The notes under the pieces were generated by a model. It searched no databases. It had not been told where the DNA came from and saw only the letters and a list, made by a program, of their open reading frames with translations. A stretch of 64,000 nt of DNA, from the NCBI RefSeq assembly GCF_021018895.1, contig NC_079387.1, positions 8,212,083 through 8,276,082 on the forward strand. Direction: 5' to 3'. Positions 1 through 13,090 of the stretch are shown here, in pieces. Each line of letters starts with the position of its first letter. The stretch's first letter is position 1. The position numbers and the translations under genes were made by a program. Source of the stretch: Seriola aureovittata. Lineage: Eukaryota > Chordata > Actinopteri > Carangiformes > Carangidae.

Positions 1-1919
1 AACCTAAGGGGCAGTTAAAGGGGCTGTTTTTTCGGTCAGCAAAGGAATGAAGGTTGCGCTCTGTCTGAGAGATGGATGAGATTCTGTTGGGTAAATATGA
101 TGCTACCACCAGCACAAGATGTTAAAATGATACTTCCATCCATTTTTCCACGTTTGCTGTAAAAATAAATCTGGCTGTGGCGTTGAGGTCTTCATACCAA
201 AGTGCATGACATCACCCATGAACTTCCACAATCACTTTGTCTTTGTTTGTAAAAAATGATGGCCCATGATATGAACCCCATCAACAGTGGAGCATACAGT
301 TCAATTAGAAAAAGGTTACAGCCGAGCTGAAGATTCTCTAACAGCATAATTATTACAGAAGGGGACAAATGTCAAAGCCCTCATTAAGTCCCTTTGGTGC
401 CAGTGTGTCCAGTGTATAAAGCCAAATGGTCTCTGTTCTCAGTGGGAGGGCACTGATGTCACCCCCTCTATGGCAGCACTTAACCTATTCATAGCCATAA
501 AATCTGACTGAGGTCTTCAAGTGTGAAGAGCACTTGCACAGACACAGTGATAAGGGGACTAGACATTACATACAGTGCAAGAAAGCTGGCACCTTCTGTC
601 ACCAGTAAGGGAGCTCAGCAGTTTGCCCCCCAACATTTGATCTTCAACACAAACATCAGTCTTAGCTCTTCTGCAGGGCTCAGTCTGCCCAAGGTCTTGT
701 CAGAGACCACCCAAAGTGGTTTGAAGATCTGTCATCCACAGACAGGAGAGAAGCTTCGCTGCATTTCACTTCACTAAGGTGGAGTGTTGTCATTTCTGTC
801 TAAGAAACAAACTGCATACAGGGAGTAGCACATACTTTTAGTTATGTGAACATACAGTATATAAAGACTCATCCTTTCAGTAATGAAACCCTGCACCCTA
901 CACATAGGAAAAATAAAGCTACAAAGCACAGCACTTAAATAATAACAAATATGTGTACGTATTATTGCACTGACATGACAAACATCCAGGTTTTTGCAGT
1001 AATATGCAGTCTAAACCACATCGACCCACTTCCGCTATTTCATCCAAATACATGTACAAATACAAAGAGGACAAATACTTTTGTGATATTGAAATAGACA
1101 CAGAAGGTAGCTTTACATTCCAACTTGTAATTTTCAAAAGGCTATAGAACTTCCTAACAATTTGTACAAGTGGTTGCAAATTGCAGTCTGCCAATAGCTT
1201 CTCTGTGTGGTGTTTAGCTCCAACAGTCTCTCCTTTCCTCCCAAGAATCCTGTGCTGAATGAAGCAGCATGTGCCGTGCAAGCACCTTCACTTCCTGCTA
1301 AACGAGCTAAAAGGTAGTTGTTATGAGTTATGGAAAAATTTACAAAGATGCAGTTTAGCTTTTGACTCTGGACTGCTCACAACCTGGCAAACCTATCATT
1401 GGTTGTGTAGCATTGTGTCACTGTGCGTACCGCTGTGTACTTTTCTTTTTAGCGTTTCACCGCTGACGAGCTGAACTCTGCTCAGAGCTCGATGCTGTTT
1501 CCTGAGCTGAGCCTTTTGAGTTGCCACTTAAGTCCCTCTCCGCTTTAAACAGTGGGAAGACTTTCAAGTTTTTTTTTTTTTGTATGTTGTGTTTAGACTG
1601 CTGACTTATGAATGAGGCGTGTGGATTGAGATATGAAATTCATGTTTTTTTGATCACTGTTCTTCACTCAAGATGTGCTTTTTTTATCAGATGACAATGT
1701 TTTGTAGGAGATGTTGCTGTGGTTTCGAGCCTTACATAACCTGTGTTTGGATTTAATATTTGACATTGCTGCATTAGTGTATCCTGTGTGTCTTCACTGG
1801 TGTCTTATCTAAAAATCACAGCTTATGTGCTAAATAACACACTCGTGATTTATTTCCTCACAGCATTTTGTGAATTGTGTAGTTTTTTGTTAGTTTTTTT
1901 TTTCCTGTAGAGATAACAA
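1..1919. other. Unique non-coding DNA, no gene seen
   Basis: Only short open frames without family motifs, codon bias or plausible splice structure are present. A T run lies near 1570. Nothing else is recognised. Confidence 0.5.
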
Positions 1920-1924
1920 TGTTC

Positions 1925-2470
1925 TGTTAGTTGGTCCGCTACTTTGGTCCAGGCTGAAATATCTCAACAACTTGAGATGGATGGATTGCCATGGAATTTG
2001 CTTCAGACCTCCATGTTCCACACAGGATAAATTATACCGACCTTGCTAATTAGGAGCAATGTCCCGAGCCAGTCCTTTGGATCAGTATCTGAGCCAATCT
2101 GGGCCTGGATCAGTCCCGGCTACAATAAAGCCAGTCAAATTTCAATCCTTTCTTTAGTGTCCTCTGGTGTGTTTTGTCTAGTGTAGCGGAGCTGCTCTCC
2201 TTAATGACAGCTGGGCTCTACACTTGGAGCATTTCACTGCATATGTGAGTTAAAGTGCTCTCTACAGCCGACGTCGGTACTTAGCCAAAGCTCATTTGTA
2301 GCATAACTGTACAATCGGAAGTGGGCCGAGTGTTCTGTGGTGCCTACAAATCCAACAGAGTGATACGTCTGTCGACCCAGTTTAACTTTAACTCATATAG
2401 TTAAACCTTTGGGTCATTCCGATTAGTTAGCAAATGTTAGCATGCTAAACTAAGATAGTGAACATGGGAC
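1925..2470 (+). repeat. Broken copy of a percomorph dispersed repeat (GTTAGCATGCTAA family)
   Basis: Two blocks of one familiar repeat lie in the same order. The first, at about 1930-2035, has CTGAAATATCTCAACAAC and GGATGGATTGCCATGGAAT. The second, at about 2428-2468, has GCAAATGTTAGCATGCTAAA and AGTGAACATGG. Other copies in this window are near 5770, 24745, 52722 and, reversed, 53870. The blocks are separated by about 400 bases of other sequence, so this copy is old or rearranged. No coding capacity. Confidence 0.6.
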
Positions 2471-2645
2471 ACACTTTTTATAAAACTCACCTGTTTGAAT
2501 TTGATTCTAAAACGTAATAATTGGGGGCTTTCCGCTTTGAGTGACAGATGGGCTTGAGCTTCAAAACCACTCTTCAGAAACCTATGAGTGACGTCACGGA
2601 GGCGACATCCATCTTTCTTTACAGTCCATGAGAACAACCTCATGC
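2471..2645 (-). repeat. Dispersed repeat, reverse copy of the one at 30262
   Basis: On the minus strand this reads through AAAGATGGATGTCGCCTCC, GTGACGTCACTCATAGG and TTTCTGAAGAGTGGTTTTGA. The copy at 30262-30360 has the same order on the plus strand. Both copies translate to a similar short peptide (DVTHRFLKSGFEAQ versus DVAHRFLKSGLEAQ), which reflects shared repeat ancestry and not a gene. I know this sequence as a frequent percomorph intergenic repeat; its class is unknown to me. Confidence 0.65.
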
Positions 2646-4479
2646 CTCGAGACTGTTTTCAGCTTTGTATGAGTCATTCGTCTTACACATTTGACGGAAC
2701 AGATGCAGTTATTACAAATCAATCCAGCTGTTTCCACAGGAGGCGTGACAGCTTGCATTTTCTTCATGCTGTAAAACACGTCAGAGTGACTCCATTTCTA
2801 TTTTCCTGCATTTTACATAGTCAGTGAATGTGACTTCGAGCGCAGTACTGTGCTTGAACACTGCTACACCTACTCGCTCCTTTGTTAAACATAATCTCAC
2901 AGTCTCACAGTCGGAGGGAAAGTGGTTCATATTGAGTTTAAAACACAATATAACTTTTCATTTAAAATTGCTGTTATCCACAGATACACACATTAAAAAT
3001 AATACACTGGGGTTCAGTCATAATGCAATACTACACAACGTGCCTGAGCGTGACTTCATGTATACATACGGGTACATAGAGCTTTAAGTGGACAGTTTTC
3101 ACACAGTATCATCACTACATGTTTTCAGTGGTTTCCCCCAGACAGCAACAATGATAAGCAACAATCAATAAGACTTTAGTCCTTATGTAACTGTGACGGG
3201 TCGCAGTGTTTGTTAGGTCACGTTTCTTGTGAAAACTTGTGAACAGTAGAAAGAAATCCTGCTTCAGATCTCGGTTCACTTTTGGAAAAAGAAATATGCT
3301 CCAGCATCAGGTTCTGATCCCGCAGACGGATTCCAGTTCCTCATGGGTTCAGATTTGGAGAGGCTAAAGTATATTGAATTTTTAGCCAACAATACAGCTT
3401 GGGAAAATCTGCTTTTGCATGGCAATCAATATAGATAGGCCTTGCATTTCCAGACAGGAGCACAATAACGAAGGAGAGAGTGGTAGTGGTACTTTTTTTT
3501 TTTAAAAGAGACTGAGTCAAGATCACTGTGCCATTCCATTTGTGAGACCAGGCTTCTAATTTCACTATGTTTTGCTTGGTGGATTAAATATTCTATTATA
3601 GAAACCTTTTTTTTTAAGCCTTCCCGATCGAATTGCTCAAGGAGAAAGAGAGAAAATGGGTAGATAGCGAGCGAGCCGGAAGGACGGAGGGTGAGAGAGG
3701 AGAGAAAGATGAAAAAAATTAATTCCTGGGGTTTATTTAACTCATATCACTCCACCCTATCTTGGCTTATACTTGGGCTTCAGAAAGGAAGTGGAAGGAG
3801 TGAGAGGAGGCAGACAAAGGACAAGGATGAAGATGGGATCAAATGGAGGTGAGGAGGGAGGTAGGCGGCAAGTGGCTGAATTGGGGGAAGCTTATCGGCG
3901 TGACACACACCTGGGCCGCCGTCCTCTACCTCTTCTCATGTGTCCGAGATGAAAGCTCTTATGGGCCAACAGCTCTGCAGAGGTTAGCGATCCCGTCTCA
4001 CTCGAACTCGTCCTTTGCCTCATCCAAACCTCCTCTCAGGCTTGACTCTCTTCAGGTTCTGAGCTGATTTTCTCTTGTATCCACTCGAGCACACTAACAG
4101 ATGCGTGTAAAGCAGATGTTATCATTTCATCGCTGTCTGGTTTTAAAATGAAGGAGTCATAGTTTAAAGAAATCACATACAAACACAGCATTCAATTTTA
4201 CTCTCATTAGAGTTTCTGCTTTTATTGATTCATTTCTTAACTGGTTCAGATATCTAGATAAACTGCAGCTGTCCACAAGATGATGGAAAAAGCACAAGTT
4301 TTGAAAATATTGGAATCACTCATCCCAAGTACCATGAAAATCTAATCAATGATGACTGTAAGGCCCTTTTCACTAATGTTATTAGGTTAAATCATTATTT
4401 TCTGCCCAGTTACTGGATAAATTACAGCATGTCAACTTTAAAGGCACATTTAGATCAGAAGATTAATACCACTCATGTG
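2646..4479. other. Non-coding DNA, no gene seen
   Basis: Short frames only. A purine-rich stretch with GAGAGAGG-like runs lies at about 3640-3720 and another at 3785-3890. There are no repeat families or splice-bounded exons I can support. Confidence 0.45.
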
Positions 4480-4690
4480 TCTGTAGGCTAAATATGTGGT
4501 TAAAACCAGCAGAGAAGTTAGCTTAGCTTAGCATGAAGTCTCAAAACTTACAAATCTTACTAATTTATGCTATGCTAAGCAACTGTACAGCATATTGAAG
4601 CATAAAGACTGGAAGCAGGCATAGACAGCTAGCCGAACAAAAGCTGCTCCAAAAATACCAAATATGTCAGATTGAATTTACTGAAACTTT
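4480..4690 (+). repeat. Dispersed repeat (AGCATAAAGACTGG family)
   Basis: It contains GTTAGCTTAGCTTAGCATGA and, after a gap, AGCATAAAGACTGGAAGCAG followed by ACAGCTAGCC. This is a familiar percomorph repeat. A second copy lies on the opposite strand at 56560-56700. Confidence 0.6.
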
Positions 4691-5764
4691 GTACAAAAGA
4701 CAATAAATCTAGAATATTTAGACTTGGATGAATGGTGCTGCATTAAAAAAAAAAGAAAAAAAGAAGAAGAAATATTTCAGCAAGTGAAAACACCATGTAG
4801 TTTCAAAAAAAGGAACAAGCTGATACAGACAGAAGGTCTGAAATACTGTGGTTTTTCCAACCCTATAGCTAATAGTGTGTCAAAAAAGAACAGCCTGTTT
4901 CAATTAAGTTTGTCGTGTTCATGATTACAAACTTTGTCAGACCCTCTTTGGTCAACACATCTTTCAAACCTCGTACCCCCTGTTCGTAACCCAGGCTTTC
5001 TGTTTTAAAAAAAAAAAAGAACTTTCAAGCCACAATAATCCTTCTGGCATTGCTTGACTTCAATTTTCAGACTATACAAAGGTAGTAAGATAAAAACTTC
5101 ACCTCTTTTTCGGCTGTTGCATTGCTCGCTGTCCCGAGTGAAGTCTTCCAGTACAAAATAATACCCTGAACTACAGAGACAACAGTGACAAAAGTGTAAC
5201 AGCTCCACACAGTCGCTTAACAATAAAACACGCTTCGGAAATTTGTGCGATTGTTAAGGTTTATGGTTTTATATAAGTTAAGTTTTATTATCTCTGCATG
5301 AGAAGTGTTGGGGAATTTGTCTGCTGCTCGGGGTTTGGAGACAACTACCAACATTACAGTCAAACTCACAAATATTGCAGTGTTTACAGGCACAACACCA
5401 CATCTGAAGGCAGAACACATGCATCCCCTGCCCCCCGGCTCATAGTTTCTGCAGCCTTCCATGATCAAAGACCTCAATGTGGATGGCAGGGATGGAGAAA
5501 GGGAGGAAGGGATGGAGGGAAACAACAGATGGAGAGATAGATGTGAGCTTGAATTAAGCACACAATTGGACTTTTGAATTGTGGATAGTGGATGCATGAG
5601 AGAATATTTTTAGCTTCTACTGAAGCATGAATATTGAGTGAAATGATTAATATTCATACCAATTCTTTGGCTGCACAAGCACAGACATATAATAAAAGAG
5701 ATGCCACAGTCCTTTGCTGTTCATTTTCTGTGCTTTGCTAAAGGGCATTGTTACAGTGGCTATG
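4691..5764. other. Non-coding DNA, A-rich at its start
   Basis: A-rich tracts occur at 4746-4772 and near 5006-5020. Open frames of up to 126 codons on the minus strand (5217-5597) show no family motif and appear to be chance frames. Confidence 0.4.
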
Positions 5765-5992
5765 GTAAAGAAGAACTCCAGTTTGCTACTGTTTTTACTA
5801 TTGGATGGATTGACATGAAATCTGGTACATACATTCAAGTTCCCAAAAGCGTGACTTGTGTTAACTTTGGTGATCCCTTAACTTTTAATCTGTCAGCAAA
5901 ATTTCAAATCTTTCTTTTCCAATACTTTGGTCGATGGCCAAATGCACATAAGGAAGTTGTCGATTTCCTGAACAATATGTTTCAGCATTAGT
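5765..5992 (+). repeat. Dispersed repeat, GTTAGCATGCTAA family, central part
   Basis: This matches the middle of the same family: ATTGGATGGATTGACATGAA, CTTTGGTGATCCCTTAACTT and CCAATACTTTGGTCGATGGC. The terminal GTTAGCATGCTAA section is missing, so the copy is truncated. Confidence 0.65.
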
Positions 5993-7599
5993 TCAAAGTT
6001 GAGTCAGGTTCAAGAAGTCTGGAAATTTCCCTGTAAGGGACAGTAATGACATTTTTAACTTTTGAACTTTGCAGTGAACTCCCTTATATTTTGCTCACTG
6101 GATTGCCAGACTGCCCTCATTCAAAGGAATGAAGAGGCTGAGGTTTCTTGCACAGGACTAATGTCGGACTCAGCGTGGGCTAACAACAGTAGCTGTTAAC
6201 AGCTGTGCGTCAGTTTCCCTGAGGCATGTCAGAGGAAATCTGCATGAAATTCAACCTTTGAGTTTCAATTCACATTGAATGAATGATTGCTAGTCGGTTA
6301 CTGAAAGTAGTAACAAATTCATTAAATTATTGTTCAAGGTCAGTAAAAATAAATGCATTGCCACAGCAGTGGGTGGCTTTCCTTTTTCACTGGCTAACCA
6401 CCATAACAAAATGTGCCTTATCACCACTGCACTGAGGCACTCAAGGGATGTTGGGCAATAGAAATGTGTTGTGTGACTGCTCGTTTTCTGCAATATAAAT
6501 AGAAATCATCCTCAAAGGAAGGGTTGGGGAGGTGAGCTCTATTGTATCTTGCTAAGAGAGAAAGTGTTCTGCCTCGATGGACTGACTTAGTGTGCAGGAC
6601 AATACCAAAAGTGTCAAGACAGCCTGTACGGTGCCAGGCAGAGACTTGCCAAAGAATGACCCGTATTCTACCCTTAAAAAGCAATTAGAGGAGTTTGATG
6701 TACCTTGGTGACTAATTTCTCTCCCTTAAAGGCACAGAAAGGCCTGAGGGTGAGGTGATGGTACAGTCATGCTGCTGCACAATAAGATGGACAAGAAGGA
6801 GAACTCATTGGGGATGGAGAGGACGGGAGAAACGAGGATATGGGGAGGAGAAACGAGAGGCCTGGACATGCCGAGCATTAATATTTCCTGCCCTCAGCCT
6901 CCATTTGTCTCTATCACTGCGTTTTTCTTCAATCTAATAAGACAGAAGTTGAAAAGGGAATGTGGTGGTGGTGGTTCGGAGATGTTTTTCATGCATGTAT
7001 GCTTCCCATGGTGCACCATCATTCCTACATTAAGAGCAAGAAGAAGTGAGGCTCTGAAATGGGCATTTTACCAAGCTGAAAGATTTGAAATTACATTCGG
7101 AATAACACTTTATTTTCAAGGTTGTTCTCTTTTCACATGGCAAGCATTTTTACCTTTGCACTATAAAAAGTTATTAAGCAAGGCAGCAACATTAGTTGAG
7201 TGAATGTAGCATCCTATGAATAACACAACTGAGACATGATTTCCCATGAGCCATGGTGGGAAGACAACAAGTGCAAAGGAAATGTGTCTAGGCACAGGTC
7301 AGACACATCATGGGTGTTTCTGCCACAGCTGCCCCTGCAAACTAATCTACTGCACATTATTACACACATCAGTTTTAAAGAGACTGATAATCGCTGAAAC
7401 GAGTTGGCAGGGTAGACGACCGGGCCTTGTGTAGGAGTGCTGGTGAGTGGGAGCACAAATATATTTGATAACTCAACTAGATTCATCCTATAAAATCACA
7501 TAATATAATAAAAAAATTTCAGGCCTGCTTCACGGAGCTGTGGATTCATATTTGACTCAAAGTAATATGCTAAAATATGCTAAAAAAGTGCATGCAATA
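5993..7599. other. Unique non-coding DNA with an enhancer-like stretch
   Basis: No gene or repeat is recognised. The part at about 7060-7250 has balanced composition, no simple repeats and several AT-rich factor-type words, so it is a weak candidate for a conserved non-coding element. The 144-codon frame at 6769-7203 lacks any recognised domain. Confidence 0.3.
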
Positions 7600-8075
7600 C
7601 AATGGCTTAAAGCTGCTACAATCAGTATTTTCATGTTAATAATGGGTCACATGATTATTCGTATTTGAAAGGCAAACCCACAGAATTATCACCAACTCTG
7701 CTTTTCCCTTCAGCTCTGTGGAGCTTTAAAGAACCTTTCAGTCCATTGTTTTGGTTTGACATCCACAAATGTACTGTGCTGGTTTACCTACCGTTCTCAG
7801 AGTTGTTTTCACAAGCAGCAGGCAGCTTTTTCCAGCGAGAGAGCTTTGATAAACTCACAGCGTGCTTCTTTCCCAGCAGACCGACAAAGTTAGTGATTAG
7901 CTGGCGAACATAATGGAGCATTTCAAAGCTAAAAAGCCAGCTAGCTAAAGAGCTAAAGAATGAATGTTGGACTTGTATTCATTAAGTGGACACAAACGCG
8001 GCTCAGTGGAATGCTAATGTTGCTCTGTATCTGCTTGATTTGTAAATAAGCAAGTTTGCTAACATGCCCACCATA
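7600..8075 (+). repeat. Dispersed repeat, family A copy 1
   Basis: It starts TTAAAGCTGCTACAATCAGT and includes ACCGACAAAGTTAG, GCGAACATAATGGAGCATTT, AAAGCCAGCTAGC and a later GTTTGCTAACATG. A reverse copy is at 12650-13090 and another plus-strand copy at 51140-51520. The three are diverged but keep the same block order. No transposase or reverse transcriptase is encoded, so it is a non-autonomous element of unknown class. Confidence 0.6.
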
Positions 8076-8559
8076 TTAACTCATATGATGTTTGTTTACA
8101 ATTTAAATGTTTTGCTAAACAGCAGCCACTGCAGCTGCAAATGAAATGACAGTTATGTCAGCAATGTCAGTTATACAGCAGTATTTACCCAGTTTGCTTT
8201 TGCTCACATATGTGAACAATAGCCACCAGGTAAGATTCTAGCAGCAAAACCCTTCCGTGTATTGAAATGAGCAACAGAGCAACCCCAACGTTTATGTATA
8301 AGTTGAACTGTGTTATTTTTTCTTTCAAAAGTTACATATTACCACTCAAACCAAAAACAGGCTGGATAACTCTGCGAACTGCTGCTGCATAAAAGAGATC
8401 AAAATCTGAGAGAAATATGTCGTTCTAATTAAACTTATGAATTAAAAGAAAAAGAGGGTTGTCTTTTTATATCTAATATGTTCTCAAAAGACATATTCTG
8501 TGAGAACATTTGGCAAATGAATCTGAACTCCATTGCGCACCATCCCAACTTATGATTTC
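8076..8559. other. Non-coding DNA, no gene seen
   Basis: AT-rich unique sequence with no supported feature. Confidence 0.4.
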
Positions 8560-9240
8560 TCCTCCTCCTCATTCCCAATCTCACCCCTGGTCAATACCCT
8601 GAATAAATGTTCTCACAGAGCTGGAGTCGGCTGCTAATATAATGAGCCTGATTCCCACAGAAAGGTAAAATTAGTTCACTCTAGGTCCACGCTGAAGGGG
8701 AAAAACAAATGAAAGAAACTTCATTTACATGAAGACCAGGGCAGGTGAATAAATGAATTGATCCCATTAGATGGTTAAGATGTTAGGCCTTTGGCCTAAT
8801 GGAAATCTTGATTATCACTAATTGCCCCAAAGGAGGGCCTGCACAGGTTGTGACAAGCAGAATTAACAAGCGGCAGCAGAATCCAATGTGGAAAAGGACA
8901 AAAACCACAGTCTCACAGAGAAAAGTCTGAAATAAAGGCTTTTATTCTGACCTCCAGGGGGTTCATTTGCCTCAGGCTGCAGGAGAGACATCAGTGGCAG
9001 GTTAGAGGTGTCCACTGGGTTCCTAAGTTCAGAGTGCAGAGGAATAATTTAAAGTCCTGGCGCACTTCATTTCTACCTTGCTGTGGTATTTAACCAGTGC
9101 TGCTCCCCTCTGAACTCTGTGTGCACTAAGCTGATAAATTCAGATGTTACATTTTTTGCCCTTGAATAACCTCGTAATTGTGCATCACCATGAATTTCAG
9201 GCCTATTCGGGAAATGTTCTAATTAATTTGAAATTGCATA
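8560..9240. promoter_or_regulatory. Candidate conserved regulatory element
   Basis: This stretch has no repeat and no open frame of note, and is dense in words typical of developmental enhancers: TAATTGCC, AATTAATTTGAAATTGCAT, GAATAAATG and a palindrome TTAGGCC-TTT-GGCCTAA at 8783-8799. SPRY2 is known to sit in a gene desert with long-range regulation. Conservation was not tested, so this rests on sequence texture alone. Confidence 0.3.
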
Positions 9241-9419
9241 AAGTAAAAAACATCACATAGAGGACAGAAAGAAAAAAAGAGGGAGAGGAAGGGGGAAAGA
9301 CGTAGAGGCTGGCTTCACTTCTTTGCCAGACGGTTAAAAGGTTCAAAAGCAGACATCATTTAGGGAATTAAAGAAAGTACCCTCCATCAAACAAGCAAAT
9401 GTTTGTGTGTCGGTAGATG

Positions 9420-10010
9420 TACTAAATGCCCGCAAACAATCACACACCATTTATGGGCCGGACAGGACATCCTCTGCATGCACTATTTTGAGCAATTAAC
9501 ATAAAAACCTTAATTAACGAACATAGCTCTACTAATGAAGCAGTGTGCATCATTTTTGGGAGAACTGAGTCTGCAACAGATTATGTTTTCCTCTGGGCAT
9601 TAAATAACACCCTGGCATCTGTCAATCATCTGGAGGATCCTGAAAAGACTTTCAAGAGTTATGACTTCCTCCGCTAATACTCGATTTGAAAATGTCAACA
9701 GCATGAAGGGGGGGGGGGGTAACGTGGTAAATTCTGTAAACCACAGCAGTGACACCGTTCAGTCTATATAAAGTTAAAAGGGCTTTTCTTTTTGCTCAGA
9801 AAACAAAGCAGATGCATTTACAGTAGCTTCATCTTTCATCTAGATGACTTTCAGGAGCTGTTTTAAAGTCTAATTATAATTTTTCTGCTAGTTAAGTGGC
9901 AGCGAAATTAAAGCCGCAGAAAATATTTAGCATTCACTATTCATGACTGAAAAAAGCCACAAGCAGTGGAAGGATTAAGAATGTAAAAATAAGCTTTGTT
10001 AGGTAACGTT
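9420..10010. promoter_or_regulatory. Candidate conserved regulatory element
   Basis: Repeat-free sequence with words such as TTAATTAACGAAC, TGTCAATCATC (PBX/TALE-like), GGGCATTAAATAACACC and CTAATTATAATTTTTCTGC. A run of 12 G (9708-9719) splits it. No coding potential. The regulatory role is inference. Confidence 0.3.
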
Positions 10011-10428
10011 TATTAAGAGTTTAACACTCAAACTTACTTGTATTTAAATCTTACCGAGGTACATGATGTCACCCTTTCTAAACCCTGACTCATACACCTC
10101 AAACCTCAGAGATGAAACAATACAGACAGAAATCTCTCATGTGAAATAACCAAAACTGTTCAAACTTTGTAAGAAAATATTGTGTTCATGTAGGACCACG
10201 CTGCTCACAGTAAGACGCTAATTGAAAAATATGTTGTGGGGGCTTTTAAAAGTCATTTCTCTACATGTTGTTCTACATCGCAGTGTAGACTGACAATATC
10301 TCAACCAGCCGTAGCCTGTAGACGTTGATTTGAATCATCAGTTGAGTCATGTAGTTGCTCTTTGTGTACTGTGAGTTGCTACAATCCTCCTATTTTGTGA
10401 GTTCAGTCACCAAGTAGCCTCATTGCTG

Positions 10429-10432
<4 letters not shown>
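10011..10432. other. Non-coding DNA, no gene seen
   Basis: Unique sequence without supported features, leading into a CT microsatellite. Confidence 0.4.

Positions 10433-10465
<33 letters not shown>
10433..10465. repeat. (TC)n microsatellite
   Basis: An uninterrupted TC tract of about 33 bases, followed by a pyrimidine-rich tail. Confidence 0.95.
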
Positions 10466-10468
<3 letters not shown>

Positions 10469-12649
10469 TACCTCGCTTTTCTTTCTTTTTTTTAAACTAG
10501 TTGGAAAGCCAACGACATGGCCTTGCTTTTGTTTTCAGTGGCACTAAACACAGAGAAATGTTCACCTCCTGTAATGATGTTAATGCTAGCGGCGCCCAGT
10601 ACGTCCTGATTTTGTGAAAGAGGCTATTCACAAGTGGTAGTTGCTGTGGGATCGTTGTTTGACCAATCGGCCTGATAGTTCCTAAACCATCTGAAAGTAT
10701 TACACCAGGAATTAGATTGATTCCCTGGACTAACCTCAAGTAAAGCTGCTGATTAGGCTGACAGCACAATCACAATGATGCAGCGCAGTGCATAACAATT
10801 TTATTACTTAACTATGGCAACAACACACGCCTTCGTATCTGTTTGACTGTGTGGAAATCTGTTTTTACATTGCAGAAGACCATCATGTTAAATCAGGTTA
10901 AATGCAGGTAAATGCACTAAAATGTAAGTGTTATAAATAGCATTGTTCCAAAAGTGGCAAATGTGATTCGCACTTGGAAAATATGCAGAAGTACTGACTG
11001 ACTGAATCATAATGTGGCAGTGGTAAAATCTTTAAAAGTGTCAGCCCCCTTGCTAACGGTGAATTCAGTTTACGCTCACGTGATTTCTGCTCATGCTAAC
11101 AGAGATATATGAGCCTGATCCTTGGGCCCTTCAGTGAAGAAAACCCAGGTCTTCTTCAGTGTTGACAGATGAAACTTTAGTTGTGGTTTGTTTTAGTTTC
11201 AGTGATGAATGTCTAGATTTCATTCGTTATCACACCTTACTCTACTCCAGCTCTCTGTCCTTTCTGCTGCATCTCGGGTGAAGACATTCACCTCCATTTC
11301 TGGGACAAGACTGATGTTGGGTTGTTGCCCTGCTAATAAAACTTCTATTGCTTCTGGGAAGGGAAATTTAACTGAGGAATCATGTTCATTAGCGCAAACA
11401 GGGAGACGAGCTGTTTGTGAAATAAATGCAGCTGATTAGACGGCAGAGAAAAATGAGAGACAGAGACGGGACAAAGTGAAAGAGGAGGGGCGGAGTGGAT
11501 GGAGGGGAGTGAAGTAGAGTGAATCAATAAAGATAACCATATCAAAACTGAGCACGAGAAAGAAACAGAAATAGAGGAGACAAATAAATGGTAAGAGAAC
11601 TAATGCAGCATAAAAAGCCAATTTCCTAAACCTCTGAAACCCCCTCCTGGGTGGAAACAATTATTGTGTACGGGGAGACAGTTCTGATTAAACAAGCGTG
11701 CGCGTTGACAGTGGAGATAAACTTTAGAGGGGATGGGCTGACAGAGAGTCGTGTTTGCTGCAGAATATGATAGCTAATTCGCCGTTGTTGATCAGCGCCT
11801 GCAGTGAGAGCGGCAACGTGGTAAATGACAGTTCAGAGTCAGATGCGGTGAAACATAACCCACACTCAGGAAAACACGTCTACATCTGCTGCGGGGTTGT
11901 GGTTCCAAGAAGTCAAGACTGAACTTCACATGACTCTCCCTCTCACTGAGGATCACGTTGATTGCCAGTTTCTCCAAGAAACAAAAATGGCGATAATTGT
12001 ATTTATTTGAGAGCTATGAAAGGCAGCGTGGAATATCTTACGTAAAACCCGTTTCAAGAATAGGATGAGTCTTAAATTGTACCAGATGGCGTCAGAATGC
12101 TGAGCCTCTGCTGAATGGCATCATTAGATTGGAAAATAAGGGACAGATATGACAGACTTTCAGAGATCGTCAGCTGAATTAATGAATTAAAAGTGAATAA
12201 ATTCTTGTGAGACCGAGAGGAAAATGGCCAACAACAAACTGCGACGTCAAGCTAACAGCAGGGGGCCACTTTGGCATCAGCTGAAAGCCGTGGATTGTCA
12301 TTAAATAAATAATGTTTGGCTGGACTGCTTTACTCTTTGAAAAAACGCTGCTGTGAAATTGGTACGTTTCTCCAAGGGAAACATAAGCAGATAATTGCAA
12401 CAAAACCATGGAGGAGTGTCAACTTTCTACAAAAAGTAGTCATTCGCGTTTCGAGTTCGGCCAGTTCAGCGTGACCCCCCCCCCCCCCCCCAAAGTTCAA
12501 ACGTCTTTTACAGCTCACCTGATGAGTGAGTAATCTGCTGACAGTGTTAGAGGACAGTGCAGTTCCTAAAGGGAAATTAATATGCAAGAAATAAAGATTT
12601 TATTACCCATTATTCTAACAAGCACTGTAAATTCTTTATGTTTTGTTCA
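10466..12649. other. Non-coding DNA with a poly-C run
   Basis: No gene is supported. A run of 17 C lies at 12475-12491. A purine-rich stretch is at about 11440-11590. Confidence 0.45.
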
Positions 12650-13090
12650 TGCTTTATGCGTCTGGTCACCTGACCGATACTTCCAGTATTCATTTTCTTT
12701 AGCTCAGTTTTACTCTCCACCAACTCCTGGGGGACTTAGCTCGCTCGTTAGCAGCTAAATGCTCCACTATGTTCGACTGGCTGGTTGCTAACTTTGTCTG
12801 TCAGGTGCTCGGTGCTGGAAAAGAAGCATAATACAGTGAATTTAAAGCTTTTTCACTCAAAAAGTTGCAGCTAAATATGTCACAAATGAGAGCCACTAAA
12901 GACAACAGTATAGTTGTGGACCATTAAAAAAAAATCAGTGAAAGGACACTACAACGCTCATAAAGCTGATGATTCTCTGTTAATTAATCATTACGAACGA
13001 CCCCTTTCACTTTAAACCTCATCATTCTGTCCGTTTGCAAATATTCATTAGAGCAGCTTTAAGGTGCTGGAGCCAAATTTGCATTTTAAA
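12650..13090 (-). repeat. Dispersed repeat, family A copy 2 (reversed)
   Basis: On the minus strand it reads CCTTAAAGCTGCTCTAATGA, then CAGACAAAGTTAGCAACCAG, CGAACATAGTGGAGCATTTA and CAGGAGTTGGTGGAGAG, in the order seen at 7600-8075 and 51140-51520. It retains the block with the CACCAACTCCTGGGGGAC complement that copy 1 has lost. Confidence 0.6.

Noticed and set aside
6769..7203. 144-codon plus-strand open frame
   Set aside because: No domain; part overlaps a stretch that looks non-coding and possibly regulatory.
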